In this document: in pieces, positions 1 through 11,985 of the stretch
Layout: each line of letters begins with the position of its first letter
Position numbering within the stretch: the first letter of the stretch is position 1
Notes under the pieces: generated by a model
What the model saw: only the letters and a program-made list of their open reading frames with translations
The model's database searches: none
Told to the model about the DNA's origin: nothing
Assembly (NCBI GenBank): GCA_032158295.1
Contig: CM063251.1
Location: 18,105,425-18,169,424, forward strand
Direction: 5' to 3'
DNA: 64,000 nt
Origin: Pycnopodia helianthoides
Taxonomy: Eukaryota; Echinodermata; Asteroidea; Forcipulatida; Asteriidae
Made by a program: the position numbers and the translations under genes

Positions 1-712
1 AGATGCAACTGCAATTGTTGTCAGAGAGGATTAATTGGGTGTGAATGGATCGCCGTCGGCTTTTTGTTCTGAAAGTGAGACAGCTTATTCATCTTCGAGA
101 TGAGACGAGGGGGCGGAAAAAGTAGAGTAGAGAGTCAGTGGAAATTGGGTTTGAATTTGGAAGAGTCATTGACATGGAGTTTGTAACCCTCAAAGTTAGT
201 TGACTTGTAACAGACTACAATTATTAAAGATGAGACTACAGTGTGCTCCTCAAGACGTTGATGAAGCTGAGATGAAGGGGGAGCAAAGAGGCAAGGGCCA
301 CAGTATATCTTTACTTATTTATTTTGTCTTGTTTTACTGGGGTACATCATGGGGTGGGGGGGGGGGGGTTGGGCTCTGAAATAATACAGCTTCAGGTATG
401 CAAAGTGGCACATCTTTTGTTACCTGAGCCAATTTCGAAGAGCTGCATAGACACAAAAGTAGCTAAGCTAAGCACAACAAAATTTTGATGCCAAGAATAA
501 GATTACCAGCCCAAATGCCCAGAATAAGGTTGCCAGCCCCAAAAATACCACGTCACATGTACCATCTGGGACTGGTATCCTGCTTTGTCTTTGCTTGGCA
601 GAAATCTGTTGAACAATATTTCTGCTTTTCAAGCAGCTCTATGAAATTGGGCCTTGTTCATATTATCCCTCAACCATCCCACCGTTGATCTGAGAATTTC
701 AAGTACTCTTAC
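1..712. other. Intron after E9, open at window edge
   Basis: No convincing next semaphorin exon was seen. It holds an 18-base-class G run near 352-369 and the palindromic repeat 425-655. Confidence 0.6.
425..655. repeat. GGGCCC foldback repeat, copy 1
   Basis: Begins with a degraded GAGCCAATTTC...AGAGCTGC and ends AAGCAGCTCTATGAAATTGGGCC, the reverse complement of the start. Internal words typical of the family are present: AAGCACAACA, AGGTTGCCAGCC, CATGTACCATCT and ACTGGTATCCTGC. A short stretch (AAGAATAAG..CAGCC) is repeated inside. I infer a non-autonomous foldback element. Confidence 0.85.
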
Positions 713-786
713 CTGTTCCCATAAACATGACATGGTAAGTCTTGTTGTGTTGTCCTTCAACCACATCCACCACAATCTGATCAAGT
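713..786 (-). CDS. Semaphorin exon E9: VDVVEG strand
   Basis: A 74-base exon: one base completing Gln, 24 codons, and a G left for the next exon. The acceptor follows a pyrimidine tract, TTTTCTCTTTTGTAG, and the donor is GTAAGAGT. It encodes LDQIVVDVVEGQHNKTYHV and MFMGT, matching the V-D-V-V-x-G...V-x-F-x-G-T strand of the sixth propeller blade. The phase match to E8 (CA plus A) picks this acceptor over a nearer AG at GATCAG. It is the last exon in the window; the transcript leaves the left edge with this codon split in phase 1. A palindromic repeat (425-655) ends 57 bases past the donor. Confidence 0.9.
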
Positions 787-2387
787 CTACAAAAGAGAAA
801 AAGACAGAGAGATACAAGTTCAAGCAAGCTTTGACAATGAATGCACCTGTTACTACAAAGTTAAAATTGTTCTTCTCCGATAAAAGAGGGTTCAAGTCCG
901 AACATTTTCATCAAAGGGCCACCAGGCGGGAAAATGGTTCACTTCTATTAAAAAGGGAAATAATTGAATTAAGGAACATGTTACATTGTCAGTTTGCATT
1001 TATCCACAGAATGCGTAAAATGTTTAAGGTTATGGTTGAGGCACACAATCCTGTTCCCTATGGGGTTAAGAGTATTCGTAAAACACATGCCGCAAAAGGT
1101 ATACTTCACTTAGGACCAAAGGCTGTTTGGTTTATGCGTGGGCCTAGTTGCCCCCGTACCCTGGATCTGGGGGTCAGAAAGGCTAAGAAGTCTGGTCACA
1201 GAGATCAAGAAACTCCAACCAAAAGAAAATATGAAGACTACGCCTAATGCCCGAAACATATGCCGCGGGAAGACAAAAACAGATCCCTGCTTTCTCTACC
1301 GGCAATTAAATCTCAACACTTCGATGTGTGTGGGTGGCATGTAGAAGTGTCGAACAAACATTTTTTGTCAAAGGGGGATTCTGGTGTTTTGGGAAAGGAA
1401 CGTTCTCTTCATTGGTCTTCTCTAACTCTAGTGTCCAGCAAATATTTAAAAAAAAAAGGAGGAAAAATCAAATATTTTCACTAATGACTAAGTGCCTCCT
1501 CCTCCATAGAAGTTTAGAGACAGAATATTTCCCTTTCCTCAGATTCCCCTTCTCTCAGTAAGAGTTGAATCAAATTAGTTTCCGACAAAAACAACTCCAC
1601 AGAATCAGCCTCATCCTTGTGACTGCACACCTGTACAGCCACAATTCTGACTTGACAAATCCGATATTCCACTCGCCTTTCTCTGTAGCGACTCAGTCAA
1701 CTAAAAGGGTGAGAGAGTATCATTTTAAGATTTCTCAACACTATGAAAAAATTCAATGCACGTTCTTCAAGAAAATGAATAAATTAATCAGTTCTCTAAA
1801 GTGGCTTATAACTGTCCCATAAATGACAGGAAAGAGAAACATTTACCTTGGACCATGAATTATGTTATCATCATTCAACCACAATGTATTCCACAAAGGA
1901 AATCAATGCTTCTGTACAACAATGGGTTAATAACCGTAGCAGATGTTAAAGCTCTCAACCAGATTTTTATTATGAGTGATAAAAAGGTTGAATTATGGGA
2001 AGGCCTGGATATTACAAGCCTTCGGGGAGACAATGTAAAGTCATATTTATTATTTATGATGGATGTATTTTGTAGCTACAGAGATGACATTTGACACTTT
2101 GAAATCTGAAAAAAGAAACAGTTGGACAAAAGGCAAAATGGAGGCTCTAGTTCCTCATGTGTCCAACACTAGGATCAGGCTTCTCTCGTGCTCTGAGCGG
2201 AATGGTTTACAAGAAAGAAAACTTGTTCAAATCTAGGCCCTAGTCCTAGATGATATCCTGTTCTCACTATTGCTTGGCAACTGACTTCATCAGCGAATCA
2301 TGCATCATCTGTTTAACATACATTTCATGCAAAGTGCAAATAGCTGGAACACTGGTTGTTTGGCCTCACAACATTGTTTATTTCCAA

Positions 2388-2407
2388 CCCCCCCCCCCAA
2401 AAAAAAA
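2388..2407 (+). repeat. C-run/A-run junction C11A9
   Basis: Eleven C followed directly by nine A. One of several near-identical composites on this strand. Confidence 0.9.
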
Positions 2408-3892
2408 GGAATTGGCAAAAAATGTAGCTGTGTGACACATCAGCGAGTAAAGCATGTTATTGAATGAGACGTACACATGTCCATAATAAGATCCCTGCAC
2501 ATTCCATGTCATTATGTGGTTGACCACTGACTCAAAAGAGGAAGGTGTCATATCATTCTGGTGGCAATTACATCGGGACTGTGAGAACAGCTGAAAGAGA
2601 AATCTTTGTTTAACTAGGGAAGGGGAATGACCGTAGGGTGTCTGGGGTAGGTCTAGTGTGGATAAGGGACCCCCCATGGACTGAGGGTTCAATTTGAGTT
2701 GGAAGTTTGGCTAGTCTGATGGAAACCATCCATTCCAATCCCCGCGTCCAGTCTGTGATTGGATTAAAATGAAGAAAAACGATCAGCAGGTGTGAGGTGA
2801 TGAAAGCTGGAACAGAAAAAAGGAAGAAAATGATCATCATGCCCAAATATGGCGCAATTATGGCAAGTTGTATCTCGAGAAATTTACAATCATTAGCACG
2901 TGAACTTTAAACGTGAACTCTCAGCGACCCAAATTTTCAATTTTGTTATCTGGTACTGAGTGATGCCGTGGAATGAAGGTGAATTTCCCTAGTGTGACAG
3001 CAAACTATGTCCAGGGGATTTAACAACTCTGACCCAGCCTCGATAACTGCCCACTGTACAGTATCAACCACAAACAGCGATGGACAAAATGGTAATGTTA
3101 CTACGCAAAAAAAAAAGAAAAATACACAGAGTATATGAGTGGGCCTTAGAGATTTACAATCAGATATTACCAACTTAAAGATTCCAATTAAGTGTGAAAT
3201 TAAACACACCGGGTTCAATGATCCTGTTTTGGTCCAAAGTCAAGGTCAGAGCCTGTATTCTTTCTTTTTAAAAATGTATAAATAGAACGCTTTCTTCTAG
3301 ATCAAGGTTAAACAATTACATGCCTGGGAGAGTTTTATTGCATTGATTTTGTGATGGCATGCTTGACGCCCCCTTGAGGAGAACTAAAGATGATGCTTAA
3401 GACTCATTGATGAGGTCAGGAAACCTAAGAGAGGAGAGACACTGCACTGCAGGAGAATCTTAAAGCTACTAGGGAGACAAATCAACATCTCAACGATGAT
3501 ATAATGGATGTAGAAAAGAAAACCACATGACGACAGAGAAATGACTTCTAGTAAAACACGTCCAACCTTTTAAGATAAATGTTTCATTTGATTTGTGGTT
3601 CTTATTTCAAAAGCTTGCTTTATGGATGTAGCACTTCGTTGGCTGTTCACAGTGTGTATATTTTAGAGAAGTTAAGTGTCCAAATTACACATGGATAATA
3701 GTTATTAAAGATTTCATCCTATAATTATTATGAAAAGTTAATTTTGTAGAAACTGAATGGAATTAGTTTTAAAGTGAAGTTAATTTCTTTTAGAATTCTT
3801 ACAAAGGTGGACCTTCTTAAACTCTGAATTAGGAAAGAATACAAGAAATGGAAATGTCTATTTTTACTCTCCTTTGGTTCAAGGTGTTTCAT

Positions 3893-4267
3893 CGGAGCAT
3901 ATCTTAAAGGCAGAGTATACCTTTAGTTTTTGGGACCGTTTGATTGTTTTAATCCTACAAAATGTAGATATATTCAATAAAACTAACCTGTGAAAATTTC
4001 ATTTTAAAAGGTGCTCGTGTTTTTGAAATATTGCCAAAATCCGCAGCGAATATGTCCGCACATAAAGAATAATTTCTAATAGGAATACACTATCTGAGAA
4101 TTGTTTCTGACAGAAACGTTTCTCAGATTCAAATTTTGGGGGATAAAAACTGACATGTTTTGCCAAATCCACATTATTCTGAATTGAAATATTTCTCAAA
4201 ATGCTTTGTACTATCGAAAGTTGCTGTACTTCTAACCAAGTAAGTTTTTATTGCCATTAATTTTTAG
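3893..4267 (+). repeat. TTAA/AAGG-type MITE copy (family with 11604-11985)
   Basis: Inverted relative to 11604-11985. Shared segments include TTAATCCTA...TAT(A/T)CAATAAAA, AACCTGTG(G)AAATTTCA, the imperfect hairpin TCTGAGAA..TTTCTCAGA near 4092-4130, and TTTTTATTGCCATTAAT at the far end. No ORF; ends diverged. Confidence 0.75.
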
Positions 4268-4752
4268 AGTGATTGCCAATCGCGTACCTTCTCTTTAAAT
4301 CAAATTCAAATGATTTACCGATATTTCCCATGGGCACTCAGCATCATGGTTATCTCCAGAGTCATCCCCATGGCTATTAACCATCTCAAACCCTTATAGA
4401 CATAATAATTAAAAGATGAAGTGCAAACATCTTGAAATTAGTTTACATCCACCAACTTCCATCTCGGTTACGGACTACCGCAGGAACCCACCAATGAGAT
4501 GTCCACTTCCACCTACGGAGCCAGTCACTTCCGGAAATCATCCTGTTACGAAACCCTAATCCCTCGGGGTCAGTTTGGTTTCTTAGTTAAGCCATTCATG
4601 ATACGAACGGACAGCTGAGTGGTCAGATGCTCGGTTATTACTCAGTAAGAAATTATTCACTTGTCTCCGTGATTAGCAGGTGCCACAAACAGCCCCACCC
4701 ATGAAGTAGATGCACTTAAGCCAAGGCCAAGGGGACAACCCAACATTACAGG

Positions 4753-4960
4753 TAAATAATAATAGTGGCTTCTTATATAGCGCTCGTATCCGTCACTCAG
4801 TAATGCTCAAGACGCTTCAACATTCAGTATTTTCCTGCAAGGTATTGTGGAGCTACGTTTTGAAGTATTAAACCTATCCCTTTACATAGCGCTATGTAAT
4901 GGTGTACAGGGTGCTGTGGCGCAATATGCAGCCAATCAAACCAGGAACACCGGGGCGAAC
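4753..4960 (+). repeat. TATATAGCGC-type interspersed repeat
   Basis: Starts with an AATAATAATA stretch followed by TTATATAGCGCTCG, then a segment ending near GTGGCGCAATATGC. This TAA-run plus ATAGCGC arrangement recurs at 58913 and is common in marine invertebrate repeats. Boundaries are approximate. Confidence 0.5.
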
Positions 4961-5157
4961 CCCTTCTCTTTTTGATAAGTTCACTGGGTTCTTTTACAAG
5001 CATTACACAACATACGATCATGATGCCCAGATTATTGATATACCATTCAATTAATCATCATTGATTTATTTAGGAAACGGATATTTAAAAGGGTAAAATA
5101 TCAAGGTGGAGCAAACCTGTCCAAATTGAATGACGTCAGAAAATAACCAAAAAAATC

Positions 5158-5203
5158 ATTACAAATTTTACCCAGTCAGTTTTCCCTTGTGGTTTATTAC
5201 TTA
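5158..5203 (+). repeat. SINE tail fragment
   Basis: TTACCCAGTCAGTTTTCCC followed by TTGTGGTTTATTACTT matches the body of the tRNA-derived SINEs at 16225-16410 and 32638-32785. The tRNA head is missing. Confidence 0.6.
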
Positions 5204-5832
5204 AGAATTTAATTCTGACAGAAGAAAATATAACTGTCTAAGCGATAAAATAAAACAAATCTTGAAGTTGAGTGAAGCATTCTTGGCCGGTCTGACCTAA
5301 AGCTCATAACTTCCTTCCATTTGGTTTACAATTCTCAAGACTTTGTTGGGTGTATAGTTTATAGCCTGGCTCCAGACTATGTATACATCTGTCTCTGAGA
5401 TGTCTGAAGACATCCTCAAGGGCCGTTGGGTCATCTTTAATTATCAACTTTTTTTGTAAAAACAATAAATTATTAACACTTACATGGTACTTGGGTAGCT
5501 TTTTACAAATCAAATTTGTAGAAATAGTTGTATCTTGTAGTGGGCGGGGGGCAGCCATAAATTTTGGACCGCTGCAATCTGTACATGCACGGTTGTGTTA
5601 TTAGGAATTTGCAACTATTGGATATCAGAAAAAAGTTGAGTTCGTTTGGGGACTGAGCTATGTAAGAAAAAATACCAAGAAAGTAGGAAATCATCACATA
5701 TTATTGGACAAATTTGTGAAAAAATTCCTTGATATGAATATATATTTGTATTAAAGCGATTTTGCCTCTTCAGTTGAAACCGTCCTTCAATTTCATTTTT
5801 AGGCGTGCACGTTAATATTGCATTACATTCAT

Positions 5833-6034
5833 TTAAGCTTACAAGTCTTTCTTTTTAGCCATGCAAAATTGGCATTTAATTTAGCAGAAAAAAACTACAG
5901 CATTTCAAGCCAAAATATGTCAAGGGAAGTTTTCTACCACGACTATCTTTACACCATACTACGTAGGTGTAAATCTGTGAACATTTTTCTTCTTTCAATC
6001 TTACCAGTGTTGTGCACACCTTTTATACGAACAT
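5833..6034 (+). repeat. MITE family copy (with 46497-46772 and 52195-52435)
   Basis: Shares AGCATTTCAAG, AATATgTCAaGGgAaGTTTtc, CACGACtATCTTTAcACCAT and CTTACCAgTGTTGTgCACACC with 46497-46772, and the same words inverted with 52195-52435. The short ORF through it is not conserved between copies, so it is not coding. Confidence 0.75.
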
Positions 6035-6185
6035 GTACTTCTCAATATGTAGCTGAACCTTCACTATGTCCAGATAGATCTTAATTTTAATTTTGGGTTG
6101 AACAAACATCTTAGTTTTATTGAGAGTGACCAGTCTCCGAGAAGTATTTTCACTTACATAACAAATTTTGTTGGCTTCCTTTATT

Positions 6186-6265
6186 TTGAAGTGGTTTAGT
6201 AAAGGGGTGGTTACATCACTCAACCCTCACTTAGAGGGTTTGTGGTTCAAATCCTGGGCTTACTG
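6186..6265 (+). repeat. tRNA-like SINE head
   Basis: A region with a B-box-like GTGGTTCAAATCC at 6241-6254 and an anticodon-arm-like hairpin AACCCTC..GAGGGTT just before it. The A box is weak and the acceptor stem does not close, so this is a SINE relic and not a tRNA gene. Confidence 0.45.
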
Positions 6266-7671
6266 TTGACGTGTCAACAGTTGCAATTATTCAACAGAGA
6301 GAAACAGATACACATCCAGGAACAAATGGTCTAGAAATCAATAGCATAACTTGAGACTCTCAGAACCCCAGCAGAATGGCCACTTTGTCCCTTGTCACCA
6401 CTTTCCAGAGTTGACAGTTATCAACAACCAAACTCCCTAAATTTAGACAGATGGAAATCCAAGAGCAGATCTGACCCTCGACGACCTTACAACACCAGGT
6501 CAACTTCAGGAATCTTTCGCCCTGGGCACCGGCAAAAGCTGAAATCCTCTGAAAGTGAACACTACAGATTATTTGATTACCTGTCCCATAGCAAGACTGG
6601 AGGAGGGAAAGGAGAAAGTGTTACAATGTCAGGATGACCGAGGCCACTTTAATCCAGGTCTGCCTCAACTATTTATTGACACAATCCTGCCCAAATCGTA
6701 GGGACCAAAGGGGCAGAAAGACGTACCTGACTTAAGGTACGGAGAAGGGGACATGGAGATTTTTGAAGGAGGGGCGGCTAACATGATTGTGGATATTAAG
6801 AAGGGTTGAAGCAAAATCAAACTTGTCATCACTCTGTAACATTTTTTTCCAAAAAGGAGATTGATCCCCTCATCGTTATTTCATGTACATCTGAAGTTTG
6901 ACCCCAAATTATCTTTTTTTAATGACCTGACCAGCCATTGGCCTTCTTTTTAACAAATTATCAACAAATTTAGACAGAAACTGTAGATCAGAACAGATGG
7001 GCCTTGCACGCTATCAACTTGACACAGTGTGACCCTTCTTAAGATTTTTTTTTTTTAAATCTTCATTTTTAAAAAAACCCTCAACAGTGGTTCCTGAGGC
7101 AGTGAACCCGTGTCATCCAATTTCCAAGCCTCACTAAATCAAACGGTATAATTACTACATCCTTAAACCCTGCTTTCTTTGGAATATATAGAGGTTTTTC
7201 TTGTGCTTAGGTCAGGCTACTCTAGATTGCAAAAACATTTCCCCAAATTCAAATAAATTGTTTTGTGAACCTAAAAGGACAGTGGAACAATCAACCGGGC
7301 TTCAACCCTCAGGCAACCAATGAAAAAAAGTTACCTTAAATGTATAAAAAATGAACAAAAGTAAACCTAACCCAAGGCAGTGTTTTTTCTTCCTCCATGG
7401 TTTTATTGGGTTTTAAATCAATGTAATAGGATACAGTAACCCCTCCCCCAAATATTTCTTCAACAACATAAGTTAAGAAAACAGGTCATGATTTTGTGTC
7501 AAAGTTCATAAACCCTTGAAGATATTTCACAAGATCTCAAGACACATTGACCCCTTCAACTGGAGTAGACCTTCAGCCATGAAAAGCTCAAGGCAATTCC
7601 GTCGTTGTCCTCCCTAGTGACAATCTTAACCAACCTCATTCCTTCGCTCTTTTCAAGGGCAGGCACTATTT

Positions 7672-7962
7672 TAAGATAAGGCACACAAATGATTAAGTTT
7701 CTTGAACTTTCAAGCTACTGGAATGAATACCCTCTTCGAATCAAGATAAGGTATAGCATTGATGGAAGTTTCTTAAACTTCCCGGCGACTGGAATGAACA
7801 TACTCTCTTTGAATCAAGATAAGGTACAGCATTGATTAGATTTCTTACACTTTCAGCTAACGATGTGCATACCTTGCTTTGAATCAATACAACGTAAAGC
7901 ATTTGAAGAACTGCAGTTACTGGAATGAATACTCTCTTTGATTCAAGATAAGGCACAGCATA
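7672..7962 (+). repeat. Degenerate tandem array, unit about 70 bp
   Basis: Four to five units, each starting CAAGATAAGGYAYAGCA and containing CTGGAATGAATAC and CTCTTTGAAT. Starts lie near 7672, 7742, 7815, 7885 and 7944. The array is imperfect, with point changes and indels; the last unit is truncated. Confidence 0.8.
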
Positions 7963-9294
7963 ATGAGAGTCATAAAAAACATATCTTCCCACAGTGGATG
8001 GACACTGATTCCCAATTGCTGTAATATTAGAACGACTTTACATTGAAATCTGCTTTTACTACAAACCAGTAACCATTCACTGTAAGATATCTTTAATTCA
8101 CCACACCCATCGTCACTTCAACCTCAGGTCCAAGTCTGCAACATGGCAGCCGATCAAATCATAAATAAGGGTGACACTTTTCCCTCGTCCCCTTAAGGTA
8201 GCTTTCCCAGAGGCTTTGCTCACATCTTTGGATACAGATCCGGTCCATTAAATATTTAGTTTTTGGCTTGTGTTACATGACAAGCCAGGCATACTTGTGG
8301 TCGTGTTGCCAGAGTGGTGTACAATGTGTCAACTGGTCTTCAGTACGGAATTCATTGAATAAGAAAAAAACTTGATTGCCGCTGATGTGGAATCTATTGC
8401 AGTTATACATATACACAACATTTGGAAACTTTGTATGGTTTGTAGAATGGTTTCCAAATGTGAAACTTTTAAAATTACTAAAAGAGCTTATTGGTATTTA
8501 AAAACAAATTGCCTGTTAAGAAAGTATTCGATACCAACTTTTGCAGAATTTGAAACAAAGGGACAACTTGAAGCCTGATTTTAATTCTTTTACACCTGCC
8601 ACACATACTACGAAAAAACACTCTTGTATTTGTTAATAACATTAAAGATTTTAAAAAGCAAATCAATTTTTAAAATTTGATGGTTCACTTGTTTGCGTCA
8701 GTTACAAGAAAACAGGTGTGGCAGTGGGAGACCTCTGCCTCATTTGTGAAATCTCTTCTCTCTTCCTTCAGTGAGATGAAACAAGTTTTTTGACTTTCCA
8801 ACAATGAAACAAATTTAAGACGGGCAGAAGATCTGAATGGTTCAATCACTATGTGGGATGTTTACCAGTCTGTTTCTAGTTGCAGGAATGAAGACAGGGG
8901 AGTCAACGGCCGGACAATCATCCCCATAATAATGCATTCTTTCCTTGAAAGGATATTGTACTTTGTGAATCAAGTCAAGAAGGGATACAGGAATAAGAAT
9001 CAGTCTGGAAGGTCTGTCTACTCATCTTAGGGAGGATGTCACCGCTCATTAATTCATCTTTGAGGTAATTAATCCTGACAGTTTAGTGATCATATCAAAG
9101 GATGGCCAGCAGGGCATGGCAAGGTAAAGTATTCAGGGATTGGTAGTTGATAATTAGTTTTGGGAATAGAAACATTTCAGGGAAGGTTTGGCCTCAAACA
9201 GTTTTCGCGTTAACAGGGAATTCAAAACCTTGATGTAGCATTGAAAACTAGCTTTGCAAGAAACAATGTGTAGTGTATGTATTCCCTGGCTTAA

Positions 9295-9470
9295 AGGAAT
9301 ATTACAGAATTGGTTTTTGCTAACAAAACGGTTGCTGGCAGTGAAAGCACTTTATGCAATCCACCATATACATAAACTGACAAACCTGTAGAAGTTTGAG
9401 ATCGATCGGCCTTCTGGGTCACGAGAAAATAGTGAAAAACCGATTACACATTTGCATGAAATCAACGATA
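9295..9470 (+). repeat. Truncated copy of the 17118-17503 MITE
   Basis: Preceded by TTAA, starts AGGAATATTACAGAATTGG and matches the reverse complement of the right end of 17118-17503 over about 175 bases, through ATTACACATTTGCATGAAATC. The other end is lost. Confidence 0.85.
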
Positions 9471-10253
9471 GAGTTAGGAAACATACTTTTTTGACAACAT
9501 AGTTGATGATACCGACCCTTGTTTTCTCTTTCACCCCAGTCTATTACCATCTTCCTCATCTTTTTGGCAATATTTGATGATACCTATGTATGACGCTAGG
9601 TCTCAATCTTAATTTTGGTCTTAACACTAGTCAGTGATGTGTAAGTTGACTAATTTTTGATGATACATTTTTGAAAATTTGAGTAAATGAGACTGCCTAA
9701 CAATTAATCATACTCTTGAACAAAAATTCCCCTGGTATTTATTGAAGTTTTAATAACACTTGTAGTCTTTAAGTACTACTGGATAGTAATATTTAAAACA
9801 AAATGGATGAAGGGACAGTACATCTCCCATTTTTAAGTAAAAAGCGAAGTTCTACAACTCCTGCAAACCTTGATCCTTTGGGGGATGTGGTCCATTATGA
9901 TTTCCTCATTCCTCTCAACTGGTAAACCAAAAGTTCCCTTAGGGTCCGAGTTTATGAATTGTGGTGGCACCATCTTGAAGAAAACCAATTTCTCAATTCC
10001 TCCCAAGAGTAACTTCCTTAGGCCTTGGATCATTGTTAGTTGTCTTAGATTGGTTTCAATTGATTGGACACAATCAACAATGGAGGTCTATTTTGATCTC
10101 TCTTTGCGTCCTGACCGCAATTTGTGAAATAACTAGGGGTCTCACGTTTAGACTAGGTGGTCAGGTGTGCTGAACGGAGAGAATCCAATTTGGGTTACAT
10201 TGATAGACGGCAAGAAGATGGTTGGCGCTACAATTAAACAGATCATTGCATTA

Positions 10254-10450
10254 CAGGGCCCAATTTCATAGAGCTGCTTAAGCAGAAAATCTTGCTTAAC
10301 AATTTCCTGCTAAGAAGAAATGAGCTGGATACCAGTCACAAATTGTACATGTGGCACGGTCGTTTGGCTGGTAATCTTTTTCTGGTAAGCATAATTTGGT
10401 TGTGCTTAGCTACTTTTTGTGCTTAAGCAGCTCTATGAAATTGGGCCCTG
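10254..10450. repeat. GGGCCC foldback repeat, copy 2 (intact ends)
   Basis: A clean copy: CAGGGCCCAATTTCATAGAG at the start and its reverse complement at the end, with TGCTTAAGC at the foot of both arms. The middle holds ACCAGTCACAAATTGTACATG and GGCTGGTAA. No ORF and no obvious target-site duplication. Confidence 0.9.
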
Positions 10451-11603
10451 GTGGTTGGGTAAACAGATAATAAAAAGTAACACAAAGGTCTGCCGAACCT
10501 CTACACTTTACAATTGGGAGCATTTTATCCAGAGCTTGCCTTCAAAAGGAAGTTTTCTGTTTGCTCCTTAACAAACACATTGAAAGAAGTGAGTCTTACG
10601 GGGGTGGTTGCGGATGTATGCTCGTTTGCTACCACCAGACAACTCAGTTTCAGGCTACTGCATGACATACTGTGTTATGACCATAGATTGAGAACAGAGC
10701 GGGGGAACGCTGCCAACAGGAAAGTACCACAAACTGTTATGCATGACAGCCCCCTGTCTCCATCCCTCTCCTACCCCCTGAACCAGGGTAGCTGAAAAGT
10801 GGAACTTCTACCCGGGAAAAAAAACGAGGCTTTGATCTACGTACAATCATAAAGCCTTTTTGAACTATCATTGTTTTTGTTTTTTTCCAGAAGGTGAATG
10901 AAAAGTAGAATTTTTAGAACCCAAAGTCAAGACTTATGAATTGTAGTTTAGCCAGTGGTCAATTAGAGTGAGGTGTGCCCGGAATTCTATTTAGGCACGA
11001 AGGAAAGAGAGTTGACCCAGCACCTCCACCCCTCACCCTGTCACATTAACCCGGTACTTAGCAATTATGCATTGACTTAAATATGTAACTATAGAAGGAC
11101 ACTACTGAGGAAGTACTTTATAATTGCGGCCATTACAATCTAATGGAACTTAATTGTTAATGACAGAATAATGTTCCCACAGCCAACTACCCAATCAATC
11201 TTCCTCAAGTTGAAAACTTACCCGTAGTCCAATGTTATATCAATACTATGAGGTGATTTAATTTAACAGCCAGGATGTGTTTTGGGTCAGCGGATTGTTT
11301 GAGAGGGTCATTTTGCCTTGCTATTGGTTATAGTTATGGCTTTCTAGTAATTTGGGTTGCAACTTATTCTCTAGACTTGCCCTGTGAGTTAGAGTTATTG
11401 AACAAGTACAAAGACTGGAGGTCAGATTTTTAAAAAAATCTCCAAAGATAAACCTAAACATTTTCAAACAAAGTACTTTCTAGCTTTGTACAAAGTGAGA
11501 ATGGAAACTTCGTACAAAACTAAAACACGTAACAAATTCATCTTTGCATCTGCACTCTGGATACAAGGGTTTAAATGCACAGTACACGTTTGGTAATGAC
11601 TCT

Positions 11604-11985
11604 GAAAATTAATGGCAATAAAAACTCACTTGGTAAGAGGTACGGCAGCTTTGGGTAGTATAATGAATTTTGAGAAACTTTTAACTTTGATGTACTATGG
11701 TTATTCCCGGAAAATATATCACTTTTTATTCCCCAAAATTTGAATCTGAGAAGCGTTTCTGTCAGAAACGCTTCTCAGACTGTGTATTCCTATGGAGATT
11801 ATTCTTCCTGTGTGGAAATATTCGCTCCGGTTTTTGGGTGATATCTCAAAAACACGACCACCTTTTTAAGTGAAATTTCCACAGGTTATTTTTATTGTAT
11901 ATACCTACATGAATATAGGATTAACACAATCGGTAGGCTCCAATTACCAAACTTAGGCAGCACCTTTAATGTAAACACAATAACT
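11604..11985 (-). repeat. TTAA/AAGG-type MITE copy with perfect hairpin
   Basis: Inverted relative to the copy at 3893-4267. It carries a perfect 17-bp inverted repeat with a one-base spacer at 11745-11779. The end near 11975-11985 reads ATTAAAGG on this strand's complement, as in other TTAA-inserted marine repeats. Confidence 0.75.

Noticed and set aside
787..796. Alternative E9 acceptor at GATCAG, ten bases inside the chosen exon start.
   Set aside because: It would begin in phase 0 and break frame with E8, which ends with two bases of a codon; the chosen acceptor has a strong pyrimidine tract and restores the frame.
654..1247. Longest plus-strand ORF, 197 codons, antisense to exon E9.
   Set aside because: No recognisable domain, basic and low-complexity at the end, and it crosses repeat 425-655 and the antisense of a well-supported exon. 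In 128 kb of six-frame AT-rich sequence about one ORF of this length is expected by chance.
7672..7962. CRISPR-like array.
   Set aside because: Units are contiguous with no spacers and are imperfect; the genome is eukaryotic. It is a minisatellite.
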